From: Promicromonospora umidemergens
GTDB taxonomy: Bacteria > Actinomycetota > Actinomycetes > Actinomycetales > Cellulomonadaceae
Assembly (NCBI RefSeq): GCF_024171995.1
Contig: NZ_JAMTCT010000010.1
Location: forward strand, 124,001-188,000
Reading direction: 5' to 3'
Length of the DNA: 64,000 nucleotides
Shown: in pieces, positions 7,856 to 15,273 of the stretch
How the letters are laid out: each line of letters opens with the position of its first letter
Numbering within the stretch: position 1 is the first letter of the stretch
Program-made: the position numbers and the translations under genes
The notes under the pieces: generated by a model
Seen by the model: only the letters and a program-made list of their open reading frames with translations
The model's database searches: none
What the model was told of the DNA's origin: nothing

Positions 7856-8380
7856 TCAGGCCGTACCCGTGCGCTTGCCCGCGAGCCAGTCCCGGCCTGC
7901 CTCCGCCTCGGTCTCCAGGGTCGTGCGTACCGCGCTCACCGCCGCTTCCTCGATCACCGCGCCGAACAGCGGCACGGTCGCTCGTACGTCGCCCGCATAG
8001 GTGAGCCGTGTCCCGCCGTCGGGCAGAGCAGTCATGGCGGCCGTGGCGGTGACCCGCACCGGTGCCCCCATGATCTCGACGGCCACCGTGCCGGTGCGCC
8101 GGCCCTCTGTCGCCGCCTCCCAGGCCTCGGCCTGGCGGATCTCGAGGTGCGCGCCCACGAAGGGACGTGCCTGCACCGGGATGATGTCGGTGGGAAGAGT
8201 CCGCCGGACCACCACGGTAAAACCGTCGGCAGCGCTACCGGTGACGTCGGCCTGCTCGACCGTGCCGTTCACGGATCCGGTGGAACGCTGGGCGCGCCAC
8301 CGCACGAACGACTCGTCGGCGAGCATCGCGGAGACGTCGTCGATGTTCGCGGGGAACGTCAGGTCCACTGTCAGGTGCAC
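7856..8380 (-). CDS. DUF2505 family protein (SRPBCC/START-like fold)
   Basis: A soluble 174-aa protein of the DUF2505 family, which is known only as a predicted SRPBCC-fold, ligand-binding type protein in actinobacteria. Visible features are the opening HLTVDLTFPANIDDVSAML, a central VVVRRTLPTDIIP strand pair, and a C-terminal helix (AVIEEAAVSAVRTTLETEAE) typical of the fold. The start is GTG 8380-8378 with GAGGAGG about eight bases upstream. It stands alone on the minus strand, divergent from pdtaS. Its ligand and role are unknown. Confidence 0.85.
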   Translation of the reverse strand: MHLTVDLTFPANIDDVSAMLADESFVRWRAQRSTGSVNGTVEQADVTGSAADGFTVVVRRTLPTDIIPVQARPFVGAHLEIRQAEAWEAATEGRRTGTVAVEIMGAPVRVTATAAMTALPDGGTRLTYAGDVRATVPLFGAVIEEAAVSAVRTTLETEAEAGRDWLAGKRTGTA

Positions 8381-8512
8381 GGGCTTTCCTCCTCGCGCCG
8401 ACGGAGCGTGCTGGTGGTGGAACTCTAACCGACGCGTTGCGCGCGTCCGATACGTACGTGCGGCGCCCCGGGTGCGCGCCGCGCACGCACCGGGCCATGG
8501 ACGGTTCCGGCA

Positions 8513-8518
8513 TAGGCT
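8513..8518 (+). promoter_or_regulatory. -10 box TAGGCT, leaderless pdtaS
   Basis: TAGGCT ends six bases before the GTG start at 8525; no ribosome-binding site precedes the start. This is the arrangement expected for a leaderless transcript. Confidence 0.65.
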
Positions 8519-8524
8519 GGGCGC

Positions 8525-10015
8525 GTGTCTGCGATGAGTGACCTGATCCTTGAGCACGCCGACCTCGAGCCGGCCGATGTGGAGTGGCTGCATCTGCTGG
8601 TCGGTGACTGGCAGGTGGTCTCGGACCTGGCGTTCGCGGACCTGGTGCTGTGGCTGCCCACCGACGACGGCCGGTTCGTCGCGGTCGCGCAGTGCCGTCC
8701 CTCGACGGGTGCGACGGTGCACTACGACGACATCGTCGGTTCGTTCGCACCCGAGGGGCAGCGCCCACAGCTCGCGAAGGCGATGGCGGAGGCCAAGGCG
8801 CAGCGTGCCCGGGAGCCGCGCTGGTTCGGCGCGTACGCGGTGCGGGAGGAGGCGATCCCCGTGGTGCACAAGGACACGGCCGTCGCCGTGATCGCGCGGC
8901 AGACCAACCTTGGTTCGGGGCGCACGCCGTCGCGGCTGGAGCTGAACTACGTCGAGGCCGCCGACGACCTCGTGGCGATGATCCCGCGCGGTGAGTTCCC
9001 CCTGCCGAACGCGGCCACGGGCTCGCGGCGTGGCGCCCCGCGCGTCGGAGACGGCCTCATCCGCCTCAACTCCGAGGGTGAGGTGCTGTACGCGAGCCCG
9101 AACGCCCTGTCGTGCTTTCACCGGCTCGGTGTGATCGGCCCGCTCGTCGGGCAGTCGCTCGTCGAGGTGACCGCGGAGATGGTCGAGCAGCTCAAGCCCG
9201 TCGACGAGTCGCTCCCGCTCGTGGTGATGGGCCGGGCGCCCTGGCGCACGGACATCGAGGCGCACGGCGTGTCGCTGTCTCTGCGGGCGATGCCGCTGAC
9301 CGACCGCGGGCAGCGCATCGGCGCCGTCCTGCTGTGCCGCGACGTGTCGGAGCTGCGCAGGCGCGAGCGTGAGCTCATCACCAAGGACGCGACCATCCGG
9401 GAGATCCATCACCGGGTGAAGAACAACCTGCAGACGGTGTCGGCGCTGCTGCGGCTGCAGGCCCGGCGGATGGACGTGCCGGCCGCGAAGGAGGCGCTCG
9501 AGGAGGCCATGCGGCGCGTCTCGACCATCGCCCTGGTGCACGAGAGCCTGTCGCAGACCCTGGACGAGCAGGTGGAGCTCGACGACATGGTGGGCCGGGC
9601 GCTGCGCCTCACGGCCGACGTCGCCTCGGCGGGCACCTCGGTCCGGACGGTGCGTACCGGTTCGTTCGGCATGGTGCCCGCGCAGGACGCGACACCGCTC
9701 GCCCTCGTGCTCACCGAGCTGGTCACCAACGCGGTGGAGCACGGGTTCGTGGGGCGTGCGGTGGGCACCATCGAGATCGGCGTGGAGCGGCAGCAGTCGG
9801 ACCTGCGGGTGGTGGTGGCCGACGACGGCGTGGGCCTGCCCGAGAACGGCGGTGTCGGCGGGCGGGGCCCTGGCAGCGGACTGGGCACGCAGATCGTGCG
9901 CACGCTCGTCACCAACGAGCTCGGGGGGACCATCGAATGGTCGACCCGCGAAGGTGGCGGCACCCAGGTGGAACTACAGCTGGTGCTCCGCGTAGCGGAC
10001 CCGGCGCGGTCCTGA
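8525..10015 (+). CDS. pdtaS: PdtaS-type sensor histidine kinase
   Basis: A cytosolic two-component sensor kinase of the HWE/HisKA_2 class, 496 aa. In order: an N-terminal GAF-like domain (about 1-150), a PAS domain (about 170-280), the phospho-acceptor region with EIHHRVKNNLQTVSALLRLQ (His295/296), and a HATPase domain (LVLTELVTNAVEHGF near 395, then DDGVGLP). In M. tuberculosis PdtaS works with the antiterminator regulator PdtaR; that partner is not in this window. As in M. tuberculosis, the gene faces whiB1, a conserved pairing. The GTG start agrees with a TAGGCT -10 box six bases upstream. Confidence 0.94.
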   Translation: MSAMSDLILEHADLEPADVEWLHLLVGDWQVVSDLAFADLVLWLPTDDGRFVAVAQCRPSTGATVHYDDIVGSFAPEGQRPQLAKAMAEAKAQRAREPRWFGAYAVREEAIPVVHKDTAVAVIARQTNLGSGRTPSRLELNYVEAADDLVAMIPRGEFPLPNAATGSRRGAPRVGDGLIRLNSEGEVLYASPNALSCFHRLGVIGPLVGQSLVEVTAEMVEQLKPVDESLPLVVMGRAPWRTDIEAHGVSLSLRAMPLTDRGQRIGAVLLCRDVSELRRRERELITKDATIREIHHRVKNNLQTVSALLRLQARRMDVPAAKEALEEAMRRVSTIALVHESLSQTLDEQVELDDMVGRALRLTADVASAGTSVRTVRTGSFGMVPAQDATPLALVLTELVTNAVEHGFVGRAVGTIEIGVERQQSDLRVVVADDGVGLPENGGVGGRGPGSGLGTQIVRTLVTNELGGTIEWSTREGGGTQVELQLVLRVADPARS

Positions 10016-10095
10016 GCCGACTGCCCAGAACGCCCCTGTCGGCGACATTCGGGCACGTCGATCGGGGCGCCCGGCGCACGGGCGAAAAGAATGAC

Positions 10096-10134
10096 GCGAG
10101 CCGCGCCCGGGCGGAGTGCTCGGGCGCAGCTCGC
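10096..10134. terminator. bidirectional hairpin between pdtaS and whiB1
   Basis: GCGAGCCGCGCCCG (10096-10109) and CGGGCGCAGCTCGC (10121-10134) pair over 14 bp with one mismatch around an 11-nt loop, in the 139-bp gap between two convergent genes. There is no clear U-tract, as is common in high-GC actinobacteria. Confidence 0.6.
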
Positions 10135-10154
10135 GGAGAAGGGTGGTGCGGAGG

Positions 10155-10403
10155 TCAGCCTGCGCGACGAGCGCGCGCGGTGCGACGCTTGAGCGCACGG
10201 CGCTCGTCCTCGCTCATACCGCCCCAGACGCCGGCGTCCTGGCCGGACTCGATAGCCCACTTGAGGCAGGTATCGACGACGTCGCAGCGACGGCACACTG
10301 CCTTGGCTTCCTCGATCTGCAGCAGGGCGGGGCCCGTGTTGCCGATAGGGAAGAACAGTTCGGGATCCTCTTCGAGGCATGCTGCGCGGTGGCGCCAGTC
10401 CAT
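10155..10403 (-). CDS. whiB1: WhiB1-type iron-sulfur transcriptional regulator
   Basis: A small regulator that binds a 4Fe-4S cluster and, in M. tuberculosis, the sigma factor region 4; the cluster reacts with nitric oxide. The four cluster cysteines are at 9, 37, 40 and 46, at the same positions as in M. tuberculosis WhiB1, followed by the GVWGG turn and a basic C-terminus (RRALKRRTARARR). 82 aa from ATG 10403 (MDWRHRAACL), which has AAGGAG nine bases upstream and matches the usual family start; a GTG two codons earlier (10409) is possible. It faces pdtaS. Confidence 0.95.
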   Translation of the reverse strand: MDWRHRAACLEEDPELFFPIGNTGPALLQIEEAKAVCRRCDVVDTCLKWAIESGQDAGVWGGMSEDERRALKRRTARARRAG

Positions 10404-10575
10404 GGTCACGTACTCCTTGGAAGGAACTACCCGCCGTCCGGCTCGCCAGGTGGGAGCATCATCGTCGTGCGTCTGGGGTGCACAGGTCTGGTTATGGATC
10501 GTTATTCCGATCCCTGTGCGCCAAGCGGCGACCGACGGGGGTTTGTTCGAGGGTGTGGTGGATTGCTGCGTCTAG

Positions 10576-10602
10576 GTTCACACGCTCGTGAACACTCGCA
10601 CA
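10576..10602. promoter_or_regulatory. overlapping palindromes upstream of whiB1, CRP/GlxR-like
   Basis: GTTCAC-N6-GTGAAC (10576-10593) overlaps CGTGAACACTCGCACA (10587-10602). The latter resembles the actinobacterial CRP/GlxR consensus TGTGA-N6-TCACA at 8 of 10 defined bases. whiB1 of M. tuberculosis is CRP-controlled, so this is a reasonable but unproven operator. Confidence 0.4.
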
Positions 10603-10647
10603 AGGGGTTACGGGCAAGTTTCTGCACAGTGAACCCTGAGGTATCCG

Positions 10648-10661
10648 TCACACTATTGTGA
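10648..10661. promoter_or_regulatory. palindrome TCACACTATTGTGA
   Basis: TCACA-N4-TGTGA between the divergent whiB1 and the membrane-protein gene, about 17 bp upstream of the latter's -10 box. A possible operator; the factor is unknown. Confidence 0.4.
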
Positions 10662-10677
10662 ATAGGCCTCTCACCAG

Positions 10678-10683
10678 TATCCT
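10678..10683 (+). promoter_or_regulatory. -10 box TATCCT before the small membrane-protein gene
   Basis: TATCCT lies eight bases before GTG 10692, with no Shine-Dalgarno sequence between; a leaderless transcript is likely. Confidence 0.5.
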
Positions 10684-10691
10684 AGTCCGTC

Positions 10692-11114
10692 GTGCCAGTA
10701 CTGGAAGCCTTTTTCGCGCGCCGTGTCCCGGCGTTTCTTCGTGCCCTCGTGATCGGCGTCCTGGTCGAGGTGATCGGACTCGTTGCTTTCGCCCTGGTGT
10801 TACTTGGCGAACTCCTTACGGGCGGTTCCTCATCGGTCGGCGTGAGCCTCTTTCTCGTTCTCTTCCTCCTGGGTGTTGCCTGGGTTCTCGTGGTGTCCGG
10901 CCGAGCGCTTCTGGCTGGCCGTCGTATCGGCCGCGGACCCGTCGTGACCTGGCAGCTCTTCCAGATCATCGGGTCCGTCGCGGCGATCGGCAGCGGCACG
11001 GGGATCGCCGTCGCCGGGGGCTGGGCGGCGCTCGTGATCGCCGTCGCCGTGGGTGCTCTGCTCATGACGCCCTCTGTCACGGCAGCGACGTCGGAGACCG
11101 GCTCCGCGGACTGA
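10692..11114 (+). CDS. small integral membrane protein, unknown function
   Basis: 140 aa with four hydrophobic segments (about 14-42, 50-70, 85-105 and 108-128) and a short polar tail. The layout resembles small actinobacterial membrane proteins found beside whiB1, but I do not recognise a named family. The start GTG 10692 follows a TATCCT box. Its 3' end overlaps the convergent FtsK-like gene by 38 bp. Confidence 0.72.
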   Translation: MPVLEAFFARRVPAFLRALVIGVLVEVIGLVAFALVLLGELLTGGSSSVGVSLFLVLFLLGVAWVLVVSGRALLAGRRIGRGPVVTWQLFQIIGSVAAIGSGTGIAVAGGWAALVIAVAVGALLMTPSVTAATSETGSAD

Positions 11115-14100
11115 CTCCCGGCTCCAGCACCTGGCAGAGCACCGGATCGCCACGGCCGCACCACGCGGCCCGACCCGGTGGGCCGCCCGAGCCGGCGACC
11201 GCGACAGGCGCCCCGAGCACGACGTCGGCCGCGCGGTCGGTGCCGAGCAGCACCAGACGGGGCCCGACCCGCGATGCCAGACCGCCCATCGACGGGGTGT
11301 CGGCCGTGAGGGCGAACGCGACCTCCGACCGCAACGCGCCGGGCGGCACGGTCGCGCGCGCGTCCTCGACGCCGTCGACGAGCACCAGGGTGCGGGCCTC
11401 GTCGGCGCGACCGGCGCGCTGCCGGGCGTCGTGCCCGCTGCCCTGCCCGGCGCCCTGCCCGGCGGTCGCGCCGGCCTCGGCGAGCAGCCGGGCCACTGCC
11501 TCGGCGTCGTCCGGGCGGACGGTCCCGCCGTAGCCGGGGTGGGCGGCCAGGGGTGCGAGCTCCGCGGGGTCGCGGGTGATCCCGTGCACGGCCCAGCCGA
11601 GCCGCAGCGCGCCCAGTGCGAGGGTGACCAGCGCGGTGGTGCGTCCGGAGCGAGCTCGTCCGACGATCGCGAGGTGACCGTCGCACGGGTCCCACGTGAC
11701 GGTCGTGCGGCGTTGCCGCTCCGGGTCGTCGCCGAGGGCGAGGACGAGCCCGGCCCGGTCCCGCCGGGTGGCTAGCGGGAGGTCCGCGACGCCGGCCCGC
11801 CGGGGGAGCTGCGGGAGCCACGGGGGAACCCCCGGTTCGTGGCCCAGCGCACCCGCGGCGCGACGGGCCGCATCGACCACGAGCGTGGCGACGTCGGGCG
11901 GCCCGGGACGGAGCCGGCTGCCCGGCGAGTGGCCACGGGGGCCGGGTGTGGTGCGCGCCGCCGCCGGGAGGACGCCAGGACCGCGGGGGCCCGCAGGCCA
12001 GGCCGGCGCACGGCGCACCGGTGGCATCTCGGCCTCGGGCGGCGTCGTGGCGTGCGCGCACTGCAGCGGCACGGGCGGCGCCGATCCCAGGCGCAGCACG
12101 GCTCGGCCCGGCGACGTGGCCGGGATGCGTGCGGCGGCGGGGTCGTCGAGCACGTCGCGCGACTCCAGCGGGTCGGTGACGCGGAGCGCGAGGCGCGCGC
12201 TGACGTTCGCGCGCAGGTCCGGCCCGACGGCTCCCCCTGGGCGCTGCGTGGCGAGCACGAGGTGCACGCCGAGCGACCGCCCTTGCGCTGCGACCCGCAG
12301 CAGGCCCGGCAAGAACTCGGGCAGGTCGTCGGCCAGGGCACGGAACTCGTCGATCACCACCACGAGCCGGGGGAGCGTTCCGGGTGGCAGCACGGCGACG
12401 TCGGGCACGGCGTGGGCGGCGAGGATCCGCTCGCGACGCCGCAGCTCCGCCCGCAGCCCGGCGAGCGCCCGCCCGGCGAGCCCTGGTTCGAGATCGGTGA
12501 CCTGGCCCACCACGTGCGGCAGGCCGGGGCAGGCGCCGAGGCTCGCACCGCCCTTGAAGTCCACCAGGACGAGGGCCAGGTCGGCGGGGGACCGGGTCAG
12601 CGCGAGCCCGAGCACGAGCGTCTGCAGCAGCTCCGACTTGCCCGACCCGGTGGTGCCCGCGACCAGCAGGTGCGGCCCGTCGCGGACCAGGTCGAGGCAC
12701 ACGGGTGCGCCGTCAGCTCCGACGCCGAGCGGTACCGCCCAGCCGGCGGAGCAGGACCACCGCGCTGCGAGCGACCGTGGCGCTGGTACCTCGGTGAGGC
12801 CGTGCGCCCTGGTCAGGGGGACGACCGCGGGCAGCTGGGGGCCGTCCGCGTGCCCGGCGGCGGTCCTGCCGAGCCGGGCGGCCCCGGCGAGCAGGCGGGC
12901 GAGGTGCTCGGCCCACTCCGTCGTGACGCCGACGAGGGGCACGGTGCGCGCAGCTCCGTCGGGCCCCGTGATCCGGACGCGACGGTCGTCAAGGACGCGC
13001 GCGACAGCGCGGCACCCGGGCGGGACCGTCCCGACGGACACCACGAGGTCGACGGCGGGCGGGGCGGCGGGTTCCGGCGTGCGTGCGGCACCGGGTACCG
13101 GGACCGCCCCGCCGGGCGGGTGGTCGGCCCAGGGGTCCGCCGTGCTGTCCAGCACCAGGACCAGCGGGCCGCCCTCGGGCAGCCAGCGAACCCAGGACCA
13201 GCCCGGTGCCCCGTCGCCGACCTGCACCGTCGCGCCCCGGGCCGCACGCCCTGCGACGAGCGCGCGGGCGACCGAGCGGGCGAGGCCGCCCGGCCCGAGC
13301 ACGGCGACGGAGCCATCGTGCAGCAGCTGCTCCCACGGGTCGTCGGGCGGCGTGGGCAGGAGGTGCACGGCCGCCCCTGCGTTCCCCGCCGGGCCAGGGG
13401 TGCGTGCGGCGGCGTGGGCCTCCCGCGCCGCCGCCCAGGCGCCCGGCGAGACGTGGAGCGCGGCGTGCGCGAAGGCCAGGAGCCTGCTCGGCCCCGGCAG
13501 CTCCCGCGACCGGACCTGCGTGGTGCCGCTGGTCGTCGCCCGCTGCAGGGCAGCGCGGAGCTGTGGGAGCGCCATAACCAGGCCTACCAGCGCAAACACC
13601 GCCAGGAGCGGTTGGCGTAGGGCCGCGGCGAGGGCCAGCGAGGCGGCAGCGGGAAGCAGCGTGAACATCCAGGGGACGCCGCCGGGCGGGGCCGTGGGAC
13701 GGGGCGCGAGCCACGCCGCGGGGCCCCGTGTCCTGCGGACCGCGAGGCGCCCGCCCGGCCGCAGCCGGGCCCAGGTCCGGAGCGCGGCAAGGGGACCGTC
13801 GGCGCCGACGGCCGTCCCGGCGTCGGGCCCGGTGACACGGGCGACGAGCCAGGGCCGGGCGGCCGCGGACCGGAGAGCTGGGCCGGGAGCCGGTTCGGCC
13901 ACGGACCTGCCCGGCCGCCGCACCCGGAGGACGGCGCCGGGCAGCAGGGGGCGCTCGCCGACCACCCGGTCGTCGGTCACGGGCACGCCGTCGACGGTGA
14001 GGGCGGCGTACCGGAGCTCCGGGCGCCGGGTGAGTGTCGCCAGGGGCGCGCGTAGGTCGGCCAGGCGGGTGCCCGGGCGGAGGAGCACGTCCTCGCCGGG

Positions 14101-14148
14101 GTGCAGGGTCATGCGCACTGCGCCGTCGGACGACGGGGGTCGGGTCAT
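11077..14148 (-). CDS. FtsK/SpoIIIE (EccC-like) membrane ATPase
   Basis: A 1023-aa membrane-anchored ATPase. The N-terminal ~110 residues look like a small beta-rich domain; two membrane segments follow at about 180-215 (VPWMFTLLPAAASLALAAAL, LLAVFALVGLVMALP). The first FtsK domain has Walker A GTTGSGKS near 495, Walker B LVLVDFKGGA, a DEFRAL motif and LATQRPGG. A second, weaker nucleotide domain has GRARSGRTTA near 830. The layout (two membrane helices and tandem FtsK domains) recalls EccC/EssC of type VII secretion, yet no WXG100, EccB, EccD or MycP gene is nearby. Start ATG 14148; upstream extensions lack a ribosome site. It could be an orphan secretion or cell-envelope ATPase. Confidence 0.88.
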   Translation of the reverse strand: MTRPPSSDGAVRMTLHPGEDVLLRPGTRLADLRAPLATLTRRPELRYAALTVDGVPVTDDRVVGERPLLPGAVLRVRRPGRSVAEPAPGPALRSAAARPWLVARVTGPDAGTAVGADGPLAALRTWARLRPGGRLAVRRTRGPAAWLAPRPTAPPGGVPWMFTLLPAAASLALAAALRQPLLAVFALVGLVMALPQLRAALQRATTSGTTQVRSRELPGPSRLLAFAHAALHVSPGAWAAAREAHAAARTPGPAGNAGAAVHLLPTPPDDPWEQLLHDGSVAVLGPGGLARSVARALVAGRAARGATVQVGDGAPGWSWVRWLPEGGPLVLVLDSTADPWADHPPGGAVPVPGAARTPEPAAPPAVDLVVSVGTVPPGCRAVARVLDDRRVRITGPDGAARTVPLVGVTTEWAEHLARLLAGAARLGRTAAGHADGPQLPAVVPLTRAHGLTEVPAPRSLAARWSCSAGWAVPLGVGADGAPVCLDLVRDGPHLLVAGTTGSGKSELLQTLVLGLALTRSPADLALVLVDFKGGASLGACPGLPHVVGQVTDLEPGLAGRALAGLRAELRRRERILAAHAVPDVAVLPPGTLPRLVVVIDEFRALADDLPEFLPGLLRVAAQGRSLGVHLVLATQRPGGAVGPDLRANVSARLALRVTDPLESRDVLDDPAAARIPATSPGRAVLRLGSAPPVPLQCAHATTPPEAEMPPVRRAPAWPAGPRGPGVLPAAARTTPGPRGHSPGSRLRPGPPDVATLVVDAARRAAGALGHEPGVPPWLPQLPRRAGVADLPLATRRDRAGLVLALGDDPERQRRTTVTWDPCDGHLAIVGRARSGRTTALVTLALGALRLGWAVHGITRDPAELAPLAAHPGYGGTVRPDDAEAVARLLAEAGATAGQGAGQGSGHDARQRAGRADEARTLVLVDGVEDARATVPPGALRSEVAFALTADTPSMGGLASRVGPRLVLLGTDRAADVVLGAPVAVAGSGGPPGRAAWCGRGDPVLCQVLEPGVSPRSRSPTSLP

Positions 14149-14451
14149 GTGCCCAGCCTCGTCCCGGACCGTCCCGGACCGGGGCCGGCGCTCGGGTCCC
14201 TGTGCACGACCCGAGCTTCCACAGGCCCGACGTCGTGCTCCGTGCGGCACGACCCCTGAGGGTGTGCCCCTACTCGGGGCGATCAGACGTACGACCAGGG
14301 GATGACACCGCCCAGGAAGGATCAGGCTGACACCCGATGTCCAGACGGCGCCCGGCTCCGTAAGTTCGTTTCTGCCGGCCGTACCGGGGTCGACCCCGGG
14401 AACGCCGGACCACTTTCAGGACCCAGCATCATCGATTCGAGGAGCAATCTC
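14149..14451. other. divergent intergenic region, FtsK-like gene / ABC ATPase
   Basis: This 303-bp region must hold the promoters for both divergent genes. I see no convincing -35/-10 pair. A frame open from 14302 continues in phase into the ATPase, but the segment before 14452 has no homology to the family and is treated as untranslated. Confidence 0.5.
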
Positions 14452-15273
14452 GTGGACACCACCGTGTACGTCCCGGCGGACCAGCCGGCCCCTGCGCCGG
14501 GCGGAGCCGCCCGCGCCGTACGGGCCCGGAGCCTGACGAAGACGTATGGCAAGGGTGAGGCCACCGTGCGGGCGCTGGACGGTGTGGACGTCGACTTCGA
14601 GCAGGGCCGGTTCACGGCGATCATGGGCCCGTCCGGGTCCGGCAAGTCGACCCTGATGCACCTCCTCGCGGGCCTGGACTCCGCGACCAGCGGACAGGCC
14701 TTCCTCGGTTCCACCGAGATCACCGGCCTGAACGACAAGGCCCTGACCCGGTTGCGTCGCGACCGGGTCGGGTTCGTGTTCCAGCAGTTCAACCTCCTGC
14801 CGATGTTCACCGCCGAGCAGAACATCACCCTGCCCGTCGAGCTTGCCGGTGGCACCGCCGACAAGGCCTGGTTCGACACCCTGGTCGACACCCTCGGGCT
14901 CGCGGGCCGGCTGACGCACCGCCCCGGAGAGCTCTCCGGCGGGCAGCAGCAGCGTGTCGCGATCGCCCGCGCCCTGATCGCGCAGCCTGACGTCGTGTTC
15001 GCCGACGAACCCACCGGCAACCTCGACTCCCGCTCCGGCGCCGAGGTCCTGTCCTTCCTGCGCCGCTCGGTGCGTGAGCTGGGCCGCACGATCATCATGG
15101 TCACCCACGATCCGTCGGCCGCGGCGTACGCCGACCGTGCCGTCCTGATCGCCGACGGCCGCATCGCCGGCGACATCAGCGACCCCACCCCCGAGTCCGC
15201 CATGGCCGGCCTCGACGCCCTGCGCACCCTCGAGCCCGAGGTCACGACGCGCCGGTCCGGGGCGGGTGCCTGA
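14452..15273 (+). CDS. ABC transporter ATP-binding protein (LolD/MacB type)
   Basis: The cytoplasmic ATPase of a MacB/FtsX-class exporter, 273 aa. Walker A GPSGSGKST is at 59-67, the Q-loop in FVFQQFNLLP, the signature LSGGQQQR at 161-168, Walker B VVFADEPTGNLD at 181-192, and the switch His in MVTHD. Start GTG 14452 is supported by GGAG eight bases upstream and by a second copy of the same start region at 17934. Its stop overlaps the ATG of the first permease by one base (TGATG). One ATPase apparently serves two tandem permeases. Substrate unknown; these systems export lipids or peptides or give resistance to envelope-active compounds. Confidence 0.95.
   Translation: MDTTVYVPADQPAPAPGGAARAVRARSLTKTYGKGEATVRALDGVDVDFEQGRFTAIMGPSGSGKSTLMHLLAGLDSATSGQAFLGSTEITGLNDKALTRLRRDRVGFVFQQFNLLPMFTAEQNITLPVELAGGTADKAWFDTLVDTLGLAGRLTHRPGELSGGQQQRVAIARALIAQPDVVFADEPTGNLDSRSGAEVLSFLRRSVRELGRTIIMVTHDPSAAAYADRAVLIADGRIAGDISDPTPESAMAGLDALRTLEPEVTTRRSGAGA

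Noticed and set aside
7856-9742. Long minus-strand frame joining the DUF2505 gene with sequence opposite pdtaS
   Set aside because: Only the part from GTG 8380 matches the DUF2505 family and has a ribosome site; the remainder is antisense to PdtaS.
14302-14451. Upstream start for the ABC ATPase
   Set aside because: The extra 50 residues have no family similarity, while GTG 14452 has a ribosome site and matches the relic at 17934.
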